Of a DNA stretch of 64,000 nt, positions 1 through 9,255 are shown one piece after another. A program made the position numbers and the translations under genes. Position 1 is the stretch's first letter; each line of letters starts with the position of its first letter. This DNA comes from Lachnospiraceae bacterium (lineage in GTDB: Bacteria; Bacillota; Clostridia; Lachnospirales; Lachnospiraceae). Below the pieces are notes generated by a model. It was not told where the DNA came from and did no database searches. It saw only the letters and a program-made list of their open reading frames with translations. The stretch covers positions 45,799 through 109,798 of the forward strand of contig JAQYAV010000061.1 of assembly GCA_029338675.1 (NCBI GenBank), given 5' to 3'.

Positions 1-516
1 TACTTCCGAACATGGACCACAAGGACCAGCACCATGCTCCCAGAAATTGTCTTCCTTTCCAAGCTTGTAGATTCTATCTGCTGCTATTCCAACTTCTTTA
101 TTCCATATCTCAAATGCTTCATCATCTTCTTCATAAACAGATGGATAAAGTCTATTAGGATCAAGTCCTACAACCTCTGTTAAAAACTCCCAAGTCCATG
201 CAATAGCTTCATGCTTAAAGTAATCTCCAAAAGAGAAGTTTCCAAGCATCTCAAAGAAAGTACCATGTCTTGCTGTTTTACCTACATTCTCAATATCACC
301 TGTTCTAATACATTTTTGACATGTAGTTACTCTTTTTCTTGGTGGAACTTCCTGCCCTGTAAAATAAGGCTTAAGTGGAGCCATTCCAGAATTAATAAGT
401 AATAAACTGTTATCATTGTGTGGTATTAACGGAAAACTATTGAGTCTTAAATGATCTTTACTTTCAAAAAATTCCAAATACATTTTTCTTAATTCGTTTA
501 ATCCATATTTGTTCAC
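1..516 (-). CDS. alaS: Alanyl-tRNA synthetase, N-terminal part (cut by window edge)
   Basis: Charges tRNA-Ala with alanine in the cytoplasm. About 172 codons are present; the C-terminal part lies beyond base 1. The N terminus reads [19 protein letters not shown] and continues through [47 protein letters not shown] and GPCGPCSE, the class II synthetase core with AlaRS-specific motifs. The start is GTG at 516, with a GGAGG ribosome site about 10 bases upstream. It follows a 39-codon gene on the same strand and may be read from the his operon. The identity is clear; only the truncation limits it. Confidence 0.95.
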   Translation of the reverse strand, partial: MNKYGLNELRKMYLEFFESKDHLRLNSFPLIPHNDNSLLLINSGMAPLKPYFTGQEVPPRKRVTTCQKCIRTGDIENVGKTARHGTFFEMLGNFSFGDYFKHEAIAWTWEFLTEVVGLDPNRLYPSVYEEDDEAFEIWNKEVGIAADRIYKLGKEDNFWEHGAGPCGPCSEV

Positions 517-558
517 TATATTTATCCTCCTACTTCCTAAATATATTGTTGGAAGCAA

Positions 559-678
559 TTATTTATTATTTTTATTTTCCTTTATTTTTTTCCCTACAAG
601 AATACCAAAAAATGCACAAATTAACATTGCAATAAATTTTATTCCATATGTTAATAATTCACTAAGTAATGCTGACAT
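559..678 (-). CDS. Small single-pass membrane protein between hisIE and alaS
   Basis: Unrecognised 39-residue protein. It starts at ATG 678 behind a good GGAGGG ribosome site. It has a short amphipathic start (MSALLSELLTYGIKF), a hydrophobic stretch of about 17 residues including a small-residue GILVG end, and a Lys/Asn-rich tail (KKIKENKNNK), so it probably has one membrane helix with its C terminus inside. It sits 44 bases after hisIE and 42 bases before alaS on the same strand. The ribosome site and clean membrane profile argue for a real gene. No function can be assigned. An open frame on the opposite strand over the same bases looks spurious. Confidence 0.6.
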   Translation of the reverse strand: MSALLSELLTYGIKFIAMLICAFFGILVGKKIKENKNNK

Positions 679-722
679 ATATATCCCTCCATTTTATGAT
701 TAAAGCATATATCTAACCGAAT

Positions 723-1985
723 CTATCTTCTATCCGCTAATTCTTTAAGAATATCATTCCATGTTATATCTTTCTCAACCATTAACACCATAAGATGATA
801 TAAGAAATCTGATATTTCATACTTGATATCTTCACTATCAGGATTCTTAGCTGCAATAATAATTTCAGTAGCTTCTTCACCAATTTTCTTTAATATCTTA
901 TCAAGTCCCTTATCCATCAAATAATTTGTATATGAGCCTTGCTTTGGTGTATTTTTTCTACTAGAAATAACATCATATACTTCATTAAACATTTTAAGCG
1001 GATTTAAGTCATTATATTCTTTTTTTGCTAAATCGGTAAAGAAACAAGTAGGACTACCTGTATGACATGCAGCTCCTATTTGCGAAACCTTTGCAAGAAT
1101 TGTATCTTTATCACAATCAATTGTTAAAGATTTAACAAATTGCAAATGTCCACTTGTAAGACCCTTTGTCCATAATTCCTGTCTGCTTCTACTATAATAT
1201 GTCATCTTTCCAGTTTTTATTGTCATATTATAGGATTCTTCATTCATATAAGCAAGCATTAAAACCTCACCAGTTTTATAATGTTGTGCAATAACTGGAA
1301 TTAATCCATCAGAATTAAGCTTAAATTCAGAAAATGGAATAGCACTCTCAAATATGTTAACTGAAATGCCATTATTCTTAAATTCCTGCTTAATATCCAT
1401 TATGTCATGCTTATTTAAGTTGTATAAGCTTATGCTATCACATGTTGTATCCTTTACAAGCTGAGCTATTTCGCCTGGATTTGTGGAATATGATGAACTA
1501 ATAACAGGAAGGGCAACCTGATTTCTAATTTGACAAACTATTTCAGTATAATTGCTTATCTTGTTATTATCAATAATAAGTAACTCTCCCGCTCCTGCAG
1601 CCTTAAGTTTGCTTGCATATTCTGTAGGATTGTTACAAGTTGATAAATCAATTGTTACAATAATTCTATCGCTACCAAATTTATCTGCTGCTTCTCGAAC
1701 TATATTAATATCATTTAGTGGAGCTGTTTTCATACATATCTTTGATGCACCAGCATATAAAAGTTTCTTTATATCCTCTATACTTCTAACGCCTCCGCAA
1801 ACTATTAATGGTACATCAATTATACTTGTAATTTTTCTAATTAATGAAATATTTTTGTCGATATCTTCTTTTTTACAGCCACTATCAAAAAAAGCAATAC
1901 TATCTGCACCTGAATCATTATAAAATATTGCCTCATCTATAGGATTATCCATTGATAAACAAGGAATTACTTTAGTATATTTCAT
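723..1985 (-). CDS. hisIE: HisIE (PR-AMP cyclohydrolase / PR-ATP pyrophosphatase) with degenerate HisF-like N-terminal domain
   Basis: Catalyses histidine steps 2 and 3. The 420 residues fall into three parts. Residues 1-220 form a TIM barrel most like HisF (VIPCL at strand 1, [34 protein letters not shown]). Residues 225-325 are HisI, with WTKGLTSG, the metal Asp cluster DCDKD and [11 protein letters not shown]. Residues 330-420 are HisE, with [15 protein letters not shown] and EISDFLYHL. In HisF the strand-1 motif IPCLDVKDG supplies a catalytic Asp and the following loop; here it is IPCLSMDNP and the loop is shortened, so the barrel is probably not a working cyclase. HisI and HisE residues look intact. 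It is last in the hisZGDB order, 23 bases after hisB, with a GGAGG site. A plain HisIE normally has about 200-220 residues. Confidence 0.9.
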   Translation of the reverse strand: MKYTKVIPCLSMDNPIDEAIFYNDSGADSIAFFDSGCKKEDIDKNISLIRKITSIIDVPLIVCGGVRSIEDIKKLLYAGASKICMKTAPLNDINIVREAADKFGSDRIIVTIDLSTCNNPTEYASKLKAAGAGELLIIDNNKISNYTEIVCQIRNQVALPVISSSYSTNPGEIAQLVKDTTCDSISLYNLNKHDIMDIKQEFKNNGISVNIFESAIPFSEFKLNSDGLIPVIAQHYKTGEVLMLAYMNEESYNMTIKTGKMTYYSRSRQELWTKGLTSGHLQFVKSLTIDCDKDTILAKVSQIGAACHTGSPTCFFTDLAKKEYNDLNPLKMFNEVYDVISSRKNTPKQGSYTNYLMDKGLDKILKKIGEEATEIIIAAKNPDSEDIKYEISDFLYHLMVLMVEKDITWNDILKELADRR

Positions 1986-2008
1986 CCGACATCCTCCTGG
2001 TAAAATTA

Positions 2009-2602
2009 CTATAAACTGCCTTTTGTAGAAAGAATAATTCCCTCTAATCTATTATCAATCATTGTAGCCTGATCTAAAGCCTTTGCAAAAGCCTTGAATG
2101 CTGCTTCAATAATATGATGATTATTAGAACCACTAATTTGTTTAATATGTAAATTCATTCCTGCACCATAAGAGACTGCATAAAAGAATTCCTTTACCAT
2201 CTCTGTATCCATATAACCAACTTGTGGTGTAGTCAAAGAAAGATCATATACCAGATAAGGTCTTCCAGACAAATCAAGTGCACAAAGCACCAATGTTTCA
2301 TCCATAGGTAACATAAATGATCCAAAACGATTTATACCTTTTTTATCTCCTATTGCTTTTGCAATTGCCTGTCCTAGAACAATACCTGTATCTTCAATAG
2401 TGTGATGACAATCTACATATAAATCACCATCAACCTTCAATTCAATATCAAAGAAGCCATGTCTAGCAAAATTATTAAGCATATGATCAAAGAAGCCTAT
2501 TCCAGTGTCTATATTAGCTTTACCTGTACCATCAAGATTTAATTTTAATTTAATATCTGTTTCATTGGTCTTTCTAGCTATTTCAGCTACTCTATTTTTC
2601 AA
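2009..2602 (-). CDS. hisB: Imidazoleglycerol-phosphate dehydratase
   Basis: Dehydrates imidazole glycerol phosphate to imidazole acetol phosphate, step 6 of histidine synthesis. At 197 residues it matches stand-alone bacterial HisB. Metal-binding motifs are visible: [24 protein letters not shown], and near the C terminus [21 protein letters not shown] chose TTG at 2602, which lies a normal distance after AAGGAG. The longer reading starts at GTG 2611, but that codon overlaps the ribosome site. The gene lies between hisD and hisIE on the same strand, which fits one operon. Confidence 0.95.
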   Translation of the reverse strand: MKNRVAEIARKTNETDIKLKLNLDGTGKANIDTGIGFFDHMLNNFARHGFFDIELKVDGDLYVDCHHTIEDTGIVLGQAIAKAIGDKKGINRFGSFMLPMDETLVLCALDLSGRPYLVYDLSLTTPQVGYMDTEMVKEFFYAVSYGAGMNLHIKQISGSNNHHIIEAAFKAFAKALDQATMIDNRLEGIILSTKGSL

Positions 2603-2680
2603 TAGTATCACTCCTTATAATCAAAAAATATGGTAAAAAAATCAAATTTATGACTTCTTATTATAACATTATTTTAACTA

Positions 2681-3970
2681 TTATTCAAATCTAACTTTTA
2701 TTGAATTAGCATGTGCTGTTAACTTTTCTGCTGTTGCAAAGTCAACAATATCCTTGTACACTGGCTCTAATGCCTCTTTTGAATAATATATTATGCTAGA
2801 TTTCTTAATAAAATCATCTACACTAAGTGGAGAGAAAAATCTAGCTGTACCATTAGTAGGTAATACATGATTTGGTCCAGCAAAATAATCTCCAAGTGGT
2901 TCTGAAGAATATTCACCAAGGAATATTGCACCAGCATTTTTAATCTTTGTCATAACTTCAAACGGATTTCTTGTAACTATTTCAAGATGTTCACTAGCAA
3001 TATCATTTGCAGTTTCAATGGCCTCATCCATATCTTTAGCCAAAAGAATATAACCATAATTATCAACTGATTTTCTCATAATTTCAGTTCTAGATAATTC
3101 TTCAATGAATACTTCTACCTGCTCTGAAACCTTTTCTGCAAGTTCTTTTGATGTAGTAACTAAAATAGCAGAAGCCATTTCGTCATGTTCAGCTTGTGAA
3201 AGCAAATCAGCAGCAACATATCTTGGATTTGCTGTTTCATCTGCCAAAACTAAAATCTCACTTGGACCTGCAACAGAATCAATACTAACGTGACCAAATA
3301 CTGTTCTTTTTGCTAATGCTACAAATATATTTCCTGGTCCAACAATTTTGTCTACTTTTGGAATTGACTCTGTGCCGTAAGCAAGTGCAGCAATTGCCTG
3401 TGCGCCACCAGCTTTATATATTGAATCAACACCCGCTTCATTTGCAGCAACAAGAGTTGTTGAGTAAACTTTTCCTGAAGCATCACAAGGAGTAGTCATA
3501 ATTATGTTTTTTACACCAGCTACCTTTGCTGGAATAACATTCATAAGCACAGATGATGGATATACTGCTTTTCCACCCGGAACATATACTCCAACATTCT
3601 CAATTGCAGTAACCTTTTGTCCAAGCATAATACCTGTATCTTCAGAATCAAACCAACTATAGTTTTTCTGCTTTTCGTGATACTCTTTAATATTACAAAT
3701 AGCTTTTCTAATAATTTCAAGTAAATGTTCGTCTACTTCTTTGTATGCTTCATCAATTTCTTCTTTTGTTACTTTGATATTAGAGGAATTAATATCAGCC
3801 TTATCAAATTTTTTAGTATACTTAAACAAAGCTTCATCCTTATTAATATGTACATCATTAACAATATCTTTAACTACAGATTCAAATTCACCATAGTTGT
3901 CAGGACTTCTTTTTAACAAATTATTTAATATGTCATTTTTTGTATCTTTATTTAACTCTACTATTCTCAT
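2681..3970 (-). CDS. hisD: Histidinol dehydrogenase
   Basis: Oxidises histidinol to histidine with two NAD, the last step of the pathway. The 429 residues are the usual length. The family signature region is present (IPKVDKIVGPGNIFVALAKR, then IDSVAGPSEILVLAD and SQAEHDEMASAILVT), as are GPNHVLPT and the zinc-site region near EKLTAHA. The start is ATG 3970 behind AAGGAG. It lies 17 bases after hisG and 70 bases before hisB. Confidence 0.97.
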   Translation of the reverse strand: MRIVELNKDTKNDILNNLLKRSPDNYGEFESVVKDIVNDVHINKDEALFKYTKKFDKADINSSNIKVTKEEIDEAYKEVDEHLLEIIRKAICNIKEYHEKQKNYSWFDSEDTGIMLGQKVTAIENVGVYVPGGKAVYPSSVLMNVIPAKVAGVKNIIMTTPCDASGKVYSTTLVAANEAGVDSIYKAGGAQAIAALAYGTESIPKVDKIVGPGNIFVALAKRTVFGHVSIDSVAGPSEILVLADETANPRYVAADLLSQAEHDEMASAILVTTSKELAEKVSEQVEVFIEELSRTEIMRKSVDNYGYILLAKDMDEAIETANDIASEHLEIVTRNPFEVMTKIKNAGAIFLGEYSSEPLGDYFAGPNHVLPTNGTARFFSPLSVDDFIKKSSIIYYSKEALEPVYKDIVDFATAEKLTAHANSIKVRFE

Positions 3971-3987
3971 AATAACATCTCCTTTTT

Positions 3988-4629
3988 TTATTGGTTAATA
4001 AGCTTATTCAAATCATTAACAATCCGTCTTATTCTTTCATGTTCCATCTTTAAGCTTACTTGATTAACAACAATTCTAGCTGAAAGTGGACATATTTCTT
4101 CTAATACCTGTAATCCATTTTCTTTAAGCGTGGAACCTGTTTCAACGATATCAACAATAACCTCTGATAAATCTACTAAAGGAGCTAATTCAACAGAACC
4201 ATTGAGTTTAATAATTTCAACAGTCTGATTCTTTGTATTATTAAAATAATTCTTTGCAATATTAGGATACTTACTAGCAACACGAATTATTTCGTTTTTC
4301 TTTAACAATTCCTTTGCAGATTCAGGTCCACAAACACACATTTTACATTTTCCAAAGCCTAAATCCATAACCTCATATAAATTACGACCTTCTTCTAAAA
4401 TAGTATCCTTTCCTACAACACCAATATCTGCAGCACCATATTCTACATATGTTGGTACATCAGATGCCTTCGCAAGGAAAAATTTAATTTTATGTTCTTC
4501 ATTTGTGAATATTAATTTTCTAGTATTTGGATCCTTAACCTCTTCACAGGTAATACCAAGCTCTTCAAATAAAGCAAGTGTTTTCTTTGCTAATCTTCCT
4601 TTAGCTAATGCAAATGTTAAATATCTCAT
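3988..4629 (-). CDS. hisG: ATP phosphoribosyltransferase, short catalytic form
   Basis: Commits ATP and PRPP to histidine synthesis. At 213 residues it is the short HisG type, which lacks the C-terminal regulatory domain and needs HisZ; hisZ is indeed next to it. Visible motifs are [15 protein letters not shown] at the N terminus, [15 protein letters not shown], and the PRPP loop [15 protein letters not shown] chose ATG 4629, which has GGAGG six bases upstream. A TTG at 4641 would lengthen the protein but lies on the ribosome site. Confidence 0.96.
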   Translation of the reverse strand: MRYLTFALAKGRLAKKTLALFEELGITCEEVKDPNTRKLIFTNEEHKIKFFLAKASDVPTYVEYGAADIGVVGKDTILEEGRNLYEVMDLGFGKCKMCVCGPESAKELLKKNEIIRVASKYPNIAKNYFNNTKNQTVEIIKLNGSVELAPLVDLSEVIVDIVETGSTLKENGLQVLEEICPLSARIVVNQVSLKMEHERIRRIVNDLNKLINQ

Positions 4630-4653
4630 TTTATCCTCCAAAAATAAAAACCA

Positions 4654-5895
4654 TTAAATACTATCAACCTTTATAAATGACTCTCCACTATATTTGTAGT
4701 ATTCTACTTCATTAGTAAGCACAACTATAGACTTAAAATGCATTTTATTAGCATAATCACAATATTCATCTAAAGATCGTTTGCAATCAAATTCTACTAA
4801 TTCGACTTTAACATTATCTTTTCTATAATACGTTGCAATATCAATAGCCTCATAATGTTTATCTTTATTATATAGTAATAAAATATCTGAAAAACCAACC
4901 TCAATATTAATTTTATTTCTAGAAATAGCACTCATTAAATCATCTACATAAATTGCGAAGCCTACAGAAGGAGCTGCATTTCCAAATTTTTCTAGTAAAT
5001 TATTATATCTACCACCTTTTACAATGGCATCTCCTGTACCATATGTATAGCCTCTAAATACAATACCAGTATAATAGCTAAATCTATTTAACATACTAAG
5101 ATCAAAGCTCACATATTTTTCATAACCATATTTACATAGTGCATGATATACTTTCTTCATTCTATCAATTGCTTCTGATGATCTATTATTAGAACATAAC
5201 TTTTCAGCTTTATCCAGCATATCAAGACCACCAAATAAAGAATCAAAACTTGTAATTGCAATCTTAATATCCTCATCAATATTAAGACTATTAACATACT
5301 CTGAAAGGCCAAAAAAGTTCTTCATCTTAATATATTCACGAATTTTATCCTCAGAATCTGAATCAAGACCTGCATCAGCAATCAAACCTTTAAAATATTC
5401 AACATTACCGACTTCAATCTGAAATTCTTTTAAACCTACTAATAATAAACTATCAATTACACATGCAATAATTTCAGCATCTGCAGCAGCGCTGTCATCA
5501 TTAACTAATTCTGCACCAATTTGAGTAAATTCATTAAGCTTTCCTTGATGTTGATGAGAATTAATAAATGTATTTCCTTCATAGCATAATCTAATAGGAA
5601 GATTCACATCTGGGTAATACTTTGAAATACATCTCGCAATACTAGGAGTCATATCAGGTCTTAATACAAGTGTATTGTTATTTCTGTCAAAGAATTTATA
5701 CATCTCATTAGATGGAGCAGAGCCTTTATCCATATTAAAAATATCAAAATATTCAAAGGATGGAGTTGAAATATCATGAAAGCTATATAATTCCAAAACG
5801 TGATGAATTAAATCTACAACTTTATTTTTTCTTTTGCACTCTGCATCATAAATATCTCTTACACCTTCAGGTGTATGTAATAACATTTCTTTCAT
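4654..5895 (-). CDS. hisZ: ATP phosphoribosyltransferase regulatory subunit HisZ
   Basis: A HisRS-like protein that joins short HisG into an octamer and confers histidine feedback; it does not charge tRNA. Its 413 residues begin LLHTPEGVRDIYDAECKRK and carry class II synthetase motifs (PSNEMYKFFDRNNNTLVLR as motif 2 region, TGIVFRGYTYGTGDAIVKG, later SVGFAIYVDDLM). The anticodon-binding domain is reduced, as expected for HisZ. It is the first gene of the operon, with ATG 5895 behind AAGGAG and a strong promoter about 110 bases upstream. Confidence 0.93.
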   Translation of the reverse strand: MKEMLLHTPEGVRDIYDAECKRKNKVVDLIHHVLELYSFHDISTPSFEYFDIFNMDKGSAPSNEMYKFFDRNNNTLVLRPDMTPSIARCISKYYPDVNLPIRLCYEGNTFINSHQHQGKLNEFTQIGAELVNDDSAAADAEIIACVIDSLLLVGLKEFQIEVGNVEYFKGLIADAGLDSDSEDKIREYIKMKNFFGLSEYVNSLNIDEDIKIAITSFDSLFGGLDMLDKAEKLCSNNRSSEAIDRMKKVYHALCKYGYEKYVSFDLSMLNRFSYYTGIVFRGYTYGTGDAIVKGGRYNNLLEKFGNAAPSVGFAIYVDDLMSAISRNKINIEVGFSDILLLYNKDKHYEAIDIATYYRKDNVKVELVEFDCKRSLDEYCDYANKMHFKSIVVLTNEVEYYKYSGESFIKVDSI

Positions 5896-6003
5896 ATATA
5901 TTCTCCTTATAAATAATCATTATATTTAAATTCTGTGCGCCAAAATACTTCATTGCACTAAAGTTCTAATTCGTTAGTCAATTATCATAATAAAATTAAG
6001 GTT

Positions 6004-6032
6004 ATTATAATTTAACAGTTATTTTTTGTCAA
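6004..6032 (-). promoter_or_regulatory. Sigma-A promoter of the his operon
   Basis: Read on the minus strand: TTGACA, then 17 bases, then TATAAT, both consensus hexamers with ideal spacing. Transcription would start near 5997 and leave a leader of about 100 bases before hisZ. That leader shows a short CTAA/TTAG hairpin around 5971-5982 but no T-box or riboswitch that I can recognise. Confidence 0.8.
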
Positions 6033-6059
6033 TAAGGATAATAACATATTTAAATTAAT

Positions 6060-6104
6060 AAAACAACAAAAGCCCCTACAAATATATAAACATACTTTGT
6101 AGGG
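6060..6104 (-). terminator. Rho-independent terminator after the DUF624 gene
   Basis: The minus strand has CCCTACAAA and TTTGTAGGG arms (6074-6082 and 6096-6104) followed by a T-rich run (CTTTTGTTGTTTT). It lies between the DUF624 gene and the his promoter and isolates the two units. Confidence 0.75.
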
Positions 6105-6113
6105 ACATAATAG

Positions 6114-6193
6114 TCTATACCTTTATCCAGAATAATACCAAACAAGAATAAATATATTCTATACTTTATCCAGAACCATACCAAACAAGAATA
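6114..6193. repeat. Two-copy direct repeat, 44-base period
   Basis: The unit beginning TCTATAC and ending CCAAACAAGAATA occurs at 6114-6150 and again at 6158-6193, with only about three changes and one missing base. It lies downstream of the DUF624 gene, before its terminator. No open frame crosses it. Its role is unknown; a local tandem duplication is the simplest view. Confidence 0.7.
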
Positions 6194-6262
6194 CAAATAT
6201 TTTTATTTACTATACTATTAAAAAGAATTTTTATACTTCAATGTATAGTATTATAATTTTAA

Positions 6263-6994
6263 CTATTCTTCCTGAGCTTCATCAGCATCAGCAACCAATT
6301 TAACGGCTTTCTTTTCTAATTCAGAATTCTCGTCACTTTCAAATTCTTCGAATCTATCATGATATTCTTCAATCAAAGAATAATTCTTCTCAATTTCGTC
6401 ATATATCTTAACTAGCCATATTGAATTAACAAATGCACAAAATGCAAATGCTATTAGGAAAACAAACGGAACCAATTTATATTGGCCAAATGCCCAAACA
6501 ACAGGAAAAATGCTAATTGCAATCATAAATACTGTTTTAACAATATGAGTCAATGCAATAACTAAAGAATTCTTTATTGTATCCTTAGTCGATGATTTAA
6601 AATGTGAAATATATGGGAATATATGCATAAATACAAAACTCCATACAACAACAAATAATAGCACAATCATTTTTAAATATAAGTTGTATTTATCAGGATT
6701 TTTATAAAATATATATAAATCAAACCCAAAGAAAATATACCCTATTAAAAGTCCAAGCCAAATTATAGTTGATTGCTTAAAGTTTTCCTTAAATGACTTA
6801 AAAAATGCTTTAGTTACACTAACCTCTTCATTCTTAATAACCTTAATTGTAATATAATACAAAGAGGTTGAAGATGCTCCAAAGGTTAAAACTGGCAACG
6901 AACATACAATAAATAAAAAATTAGCCCACATTAAATTTGCAACTTTAGTCATAAAGTTCATAAAAGGACTATCATAACTTAACATTCTACTCAT
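6263..6994 (-). CDS. DUF624 (YesL-like) integral membrane protein
   Basis: Unknown biochemical role; the family is typically encoded with YesM/YesN-Lpl sugar transport genes. The 243 residues hold about five hydrophobic segments (near residues 15-45, 75-95, 105-130, 145-170 and 170-195). The N terminus resembles the family (SPFMNFMTKVANLMWANFLFIV, then SLPVLTFGASSTSLYYI). The tail is acidic (ESDENSELEKK). It is the most distal gene of the carbohydrate locus but is 443 bases beyond the deacetylase gene, so it may have its own promoter. Confidence 0.85.
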   Translation of the reverse strand: MSRMLSYDSPFMNFMTKVANLMWANFLFIVCSLPVLTFGASSTSLYYITIKVIKNEEVSVTKAFFKSFKENFKQSTIIWLGLLIGYIFFGFDLYIFYKNPDKYNLYLKMIVLLFVVVWSFVFMHIFPYISHFKSSTKDTIKNSLVIALTHIVKTVFMIAISIFPVVWAFGQYKLVPFVFLIAFAFCAFVNSIWLVKIYDEIEKNYSLIEEYHDRFEEFESDENSELEKKAVKLVADADEAQEE

Positions 6995-7241
6995 AAAAAT
7001 CTCCTTATTGTTTTATATTTATAATTAAAATACTGTCACACATTACCTCGCGATTATACTATTTCAAAATAATAATTTTCAATAAAATTTTTAGCATTAT
7101 CTTTCAATACAACATAATAAATTATTATACAATACTACGTAATAATTATGCAATACCAGGAAATAGATTATACAATGCTACGAAATAAATTATCCGCAAT
7201 ATTACAAAAATCATCAAGCAATAATATGATACTCTTCATTC

Positions 7242-7284
7242 ATAAAATATCTTAATATAAACGTGTTAAATTAAGATATTTTAT
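7242..7284. repeat. Perfect 15-base inverted repeat
   Basis: ATAAAATATCTTAAT (7242-7256) and its exact complement ATTAAGATATTTTAT (7270-7284) are separated by 13 bases. No T-run follows on either strand, so a terminator is not the obvious reading. It could be an operator or an mRNA 3' structure. Confidence 0.65.
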
Positions 7285-7390
7285 TTGTTAACAAATACAA
7301 AATATAATTTATATACTAAAACAAATTTAGAAAACAAATTTAGAACAAATTAAAATATGAATTCATACTAAAATTGCATATAAAAATTTA

Positions 7391-7418
7391 TTGGTAGCAG
7401 TATAAAAGCTGCTACCAA
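7391..7418 (-). terminator. Terminator after the deacetylase gene
   Basis: TTGGTAGCAG and CTGCTACCAA form a perfect 10-base stem with an 8-base loop. On the minus strand it is followed by AATAAATTTTTA. It starts about 20 bases past the stop codon of the deacetylase gene and closes the carbohydrate operon. Confidence 0.75.
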
Positions 7419-7437
7419 CAAATAAATTTCATAATAA

Positions 7438-8214
7438 TTAAATTATTTTTATCTCATCATTAACTTCAATATAAACAGGAGTCTTTGATGGATTATTAAT
7501 AATTGAACCTTCTACATTGCTCTCAAGATTTCTAATTGCTGTAATGTATCTATAATAGTCAATACATGTTGTATACCATATATCATTCTTATTAGATAAC
7601 TTCTCACATAATGCTTCCATCTTGTTCCATGTATTTTCACGTTCAAATTCAAAACTATGTCCCCAGATAAACAAAGTAGGTAACTCCATATAATCTGGAG
7701 GATTAAGAAATGTGTCAGTCAAAGCTGGATTATCAAAAGCTTTATTATGATGACATGTAGGATGCCATGTCATAAATTCACCAGGAACATTATATCCCAT
7801 AGTGTCATTTACAGTTCTTGCATATACAATACCAAGTTCTTTCGCCATAGATATAACACGATCTGAATACTCACCATAAGCATATGCAAAACCTTTAACA
7901 ATATCTCCTGTTAAAGATTCGAGACTTACTCTATTATCGAGCAACTCATAAAGAAGCTTCTCTCTAAAAGGCTGATTAGGATATAAATGTTCAACACCAT
8001 GGCATGCAACCTCATGTCCAGCATACAAATCCTTAATTTCATCTCTTGTAATAAATCCTTCTTCGTCAAACTTACTACAATTCAAGTTAAATGTTCCTTT
8101 TAGGTTATATTTATTAAAAATCTCAACTAATCTTCGGTCATATTGTTGTCCATCATCATAACTAAAAACCAAGGCTTTTGTTTTACCACCCGGATAAAAG
8201 ATACGATTATTCAT
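7438..8214 (-). CDS. Polysaccharide deacetylase family protein (CE4-like), cytoplasmic
   Basis: Probable metal-dependent deacetylase acting on an acetylated sugar inside the cell. The 258 residues have no signal peptide. CE4 motif 1 is SYDDG (first Asp is the expected base, second a metal ligand) and motif 2 is HGVEH (two metal His); AYAYGEYSDRV stands where motif 3 usually is, and GHSFEFE holds a late His. The transporter genes upstream on the same strand imply the substrate is an imported oligosaccharide. A 75-base gap separates it from the permease gene. The true substrate cannot be told from sequence. Confidence 0.85.
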   Translation of the reverse strand: MNNRIFYPGGKTKALVFSYDDGQQYDRRLVEIFNKYNLKGTFNLNCSKFDEEGFITRDEIKDLYAGHEVACHGVEHLYPNQPFREKLLYELLDNRVSLESLTGDIVKGFAYAYGEYSDRVISMAKELGIVYARTVNDTMGYNVPGEFMTWHPTCHHNKAFDNPALTDTFLNPPDYMELPTLFIWGHSFEFERENTWNKMEALCEKLSNKNDIWYTTCIDYYRYITAIRNLESNVEGSIINNPSKTPVYIEVNDEIKII

Positions 8215-8289
8215 ATAACCCTCCTTATATCACCAAAAATATAAGTAAAATATCTCGGTATATAATCCTTATACTAGGTAATTTAATGA

Positions 8290-9219
8290 TTACTCTTTAA
8301 CACCACCGATTGTTAAACCAGTTACAAAGTATCTCTGTAAGAAAGGATATAAACAAACGATTGGAGCCATTGTAACAATTGTAGCAGCTGCTCTAACAGA
8401 AGTTGGAGTTACAGTACCACCTGACTTAAATGACTCAGTACTACCACCACCAGCTGACTGATTAGTAACTGAAGCAAGAAGTTTCATTAACTCATACTGT
8501 AATGTTGTATACTCCTTATCCATTCTGTTATATAACATCGCATCAAACCATGCATTCCAATGACCTACGGCAACAAATAAAGCTACAGTAGCATAAACTG
8601 GCTTACAAAGTGGTGAAATAATCTTAATAAAGATTGTCATATATCCAGCACCATCAAGCTGTGCTGATTCTTCCAACGAATCTGGAAGACCATTCATATA
8701 TGTACGCATAACTAAGATGTTAAATGCACCAATCATACCTGGGATAACATATACCCAGAATGATGAAGTTAAATGTAAATTCTTAAATAAGATGAATGTT
8801 GGAATCAAACCACCATTAACATACATTGTTACAATCCAAAAGAATGATAACTGTGACTTAAATAAGAATCTCTTACGGCTTATAATAAATGATAAAAGTG
8901 CATTGAAAAACAATGCTGAAAATGTACCAATAACAGTTCTAAGAACAGAAACAATAGCACCTGTCATAAGAGACTGCTTATGCAAAACAGTGTAATAGTT
9001 CTTAGTTGAAAACTTTCTTGGTAAAAGATGAATACCGCCACGAACAGCATCTGTTCCATCATTGAATGAAATTGCTAAAGTGTTCAAAACAGGATACAAA
9101 GTTACTACAACAAATATAATCATAAATATTGTATTACAAACAACAAAAACCTTATCTGCTGTCGAACTTTTTTTATTCTTGCTAGGAGCACCGTATCTTT
9201 CAGTAATTCTCTTACTCAT
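8290..9219 (-). CDS. Carbohydrate ABC transporter permease, LplC/YtcP type
   Basis: Membrane subunit of a sugar importer. Its 309 residues have six predicted membrane segments, the first near residues 28-50. The loop that contacts the ATPase reads EESAQLDGAGYMTIFIKIISPL, the EAA motif of binding-protein-dependent permeases. It ends with FLQRYFVTGLTIGGVKE, typical of this subfamily. It pairs with the permease gene 36 bases upstream. No ATPase gene is present; such systems usually borrow a shared MsmX-type ATPase encoded elsewhere. Confidence 0.93.
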   Translation of the reverse strand: MSKRITERYGAPSKNKKSSTADKVFVVCNTIFMIIFVVVTLYPVLNTLAISFNDGTDAVRGGIHLLPRKFSTKNYYTVLHKQSLMTGAIVSVLRTVIGTFSALFFNALLSFIISRKRFLFKSQLSFFWIVTMYVNGGLIPTFILFKNLHLTSSFWVYVIPGMIGAFNILVMRTYMNGLPDSLEESAQLDGAGYMTIFIKIISPLCKPVYATVALFVAVGHWNAWFDAMLYNRMDKEYTTLQYELMKLLASVTNQSAGGGSTESFKSGGTVTPTSVRAAATIVTMAPIVCLYPFLQRYFVTGLTIGGVKE

Positions 9220-9255
9220 ATTAACTAATATTCCTCCTACTTAATTATTAAACTT

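Larger units (their letters stand above)
6995..7437. other. 443-base AT-rich spacer with degenerate repeats and hairpins
   Basis: No credible open frame on either strand. It contains about four degenerate copies of a 20-23 base unit like AAATTATTATACAATACTACG at roughly 7116-7205, a perfect inverted repeat at 7242-7284, and the terminator of the deacetylase gene at 7391-7418. A promoter for the DUF624 gene may lie near its start but I could not fix one with confidence. Confidence 0.6.

Noticed and set aside
509..703. 64-codon plus-strand open frame upstream of the his cluster
   Set aside because: It runs antisense to alaS and to the 39-residue minus-strand gene, which has a better ribosome site and a sensible protein.
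723..1370. Active HisF cyclase encoded by the barrel domain
   Set aside because: The strand-1 catalytic Asp motif is changed to IPCLSMDNP and the loop is shortened.
1552..1923. 123-codon plus-strand open frame inside hisIE
   Set aside because: Antisense to a clear enzyme domain, no ribosome site, composition typical of a shadow frame.
5896..6003. T-box or histidine attenuator in the hisZ leader
   Set aside because: No T-box sequence, no run of His codons and no large stem; only a small hairpin was seen.
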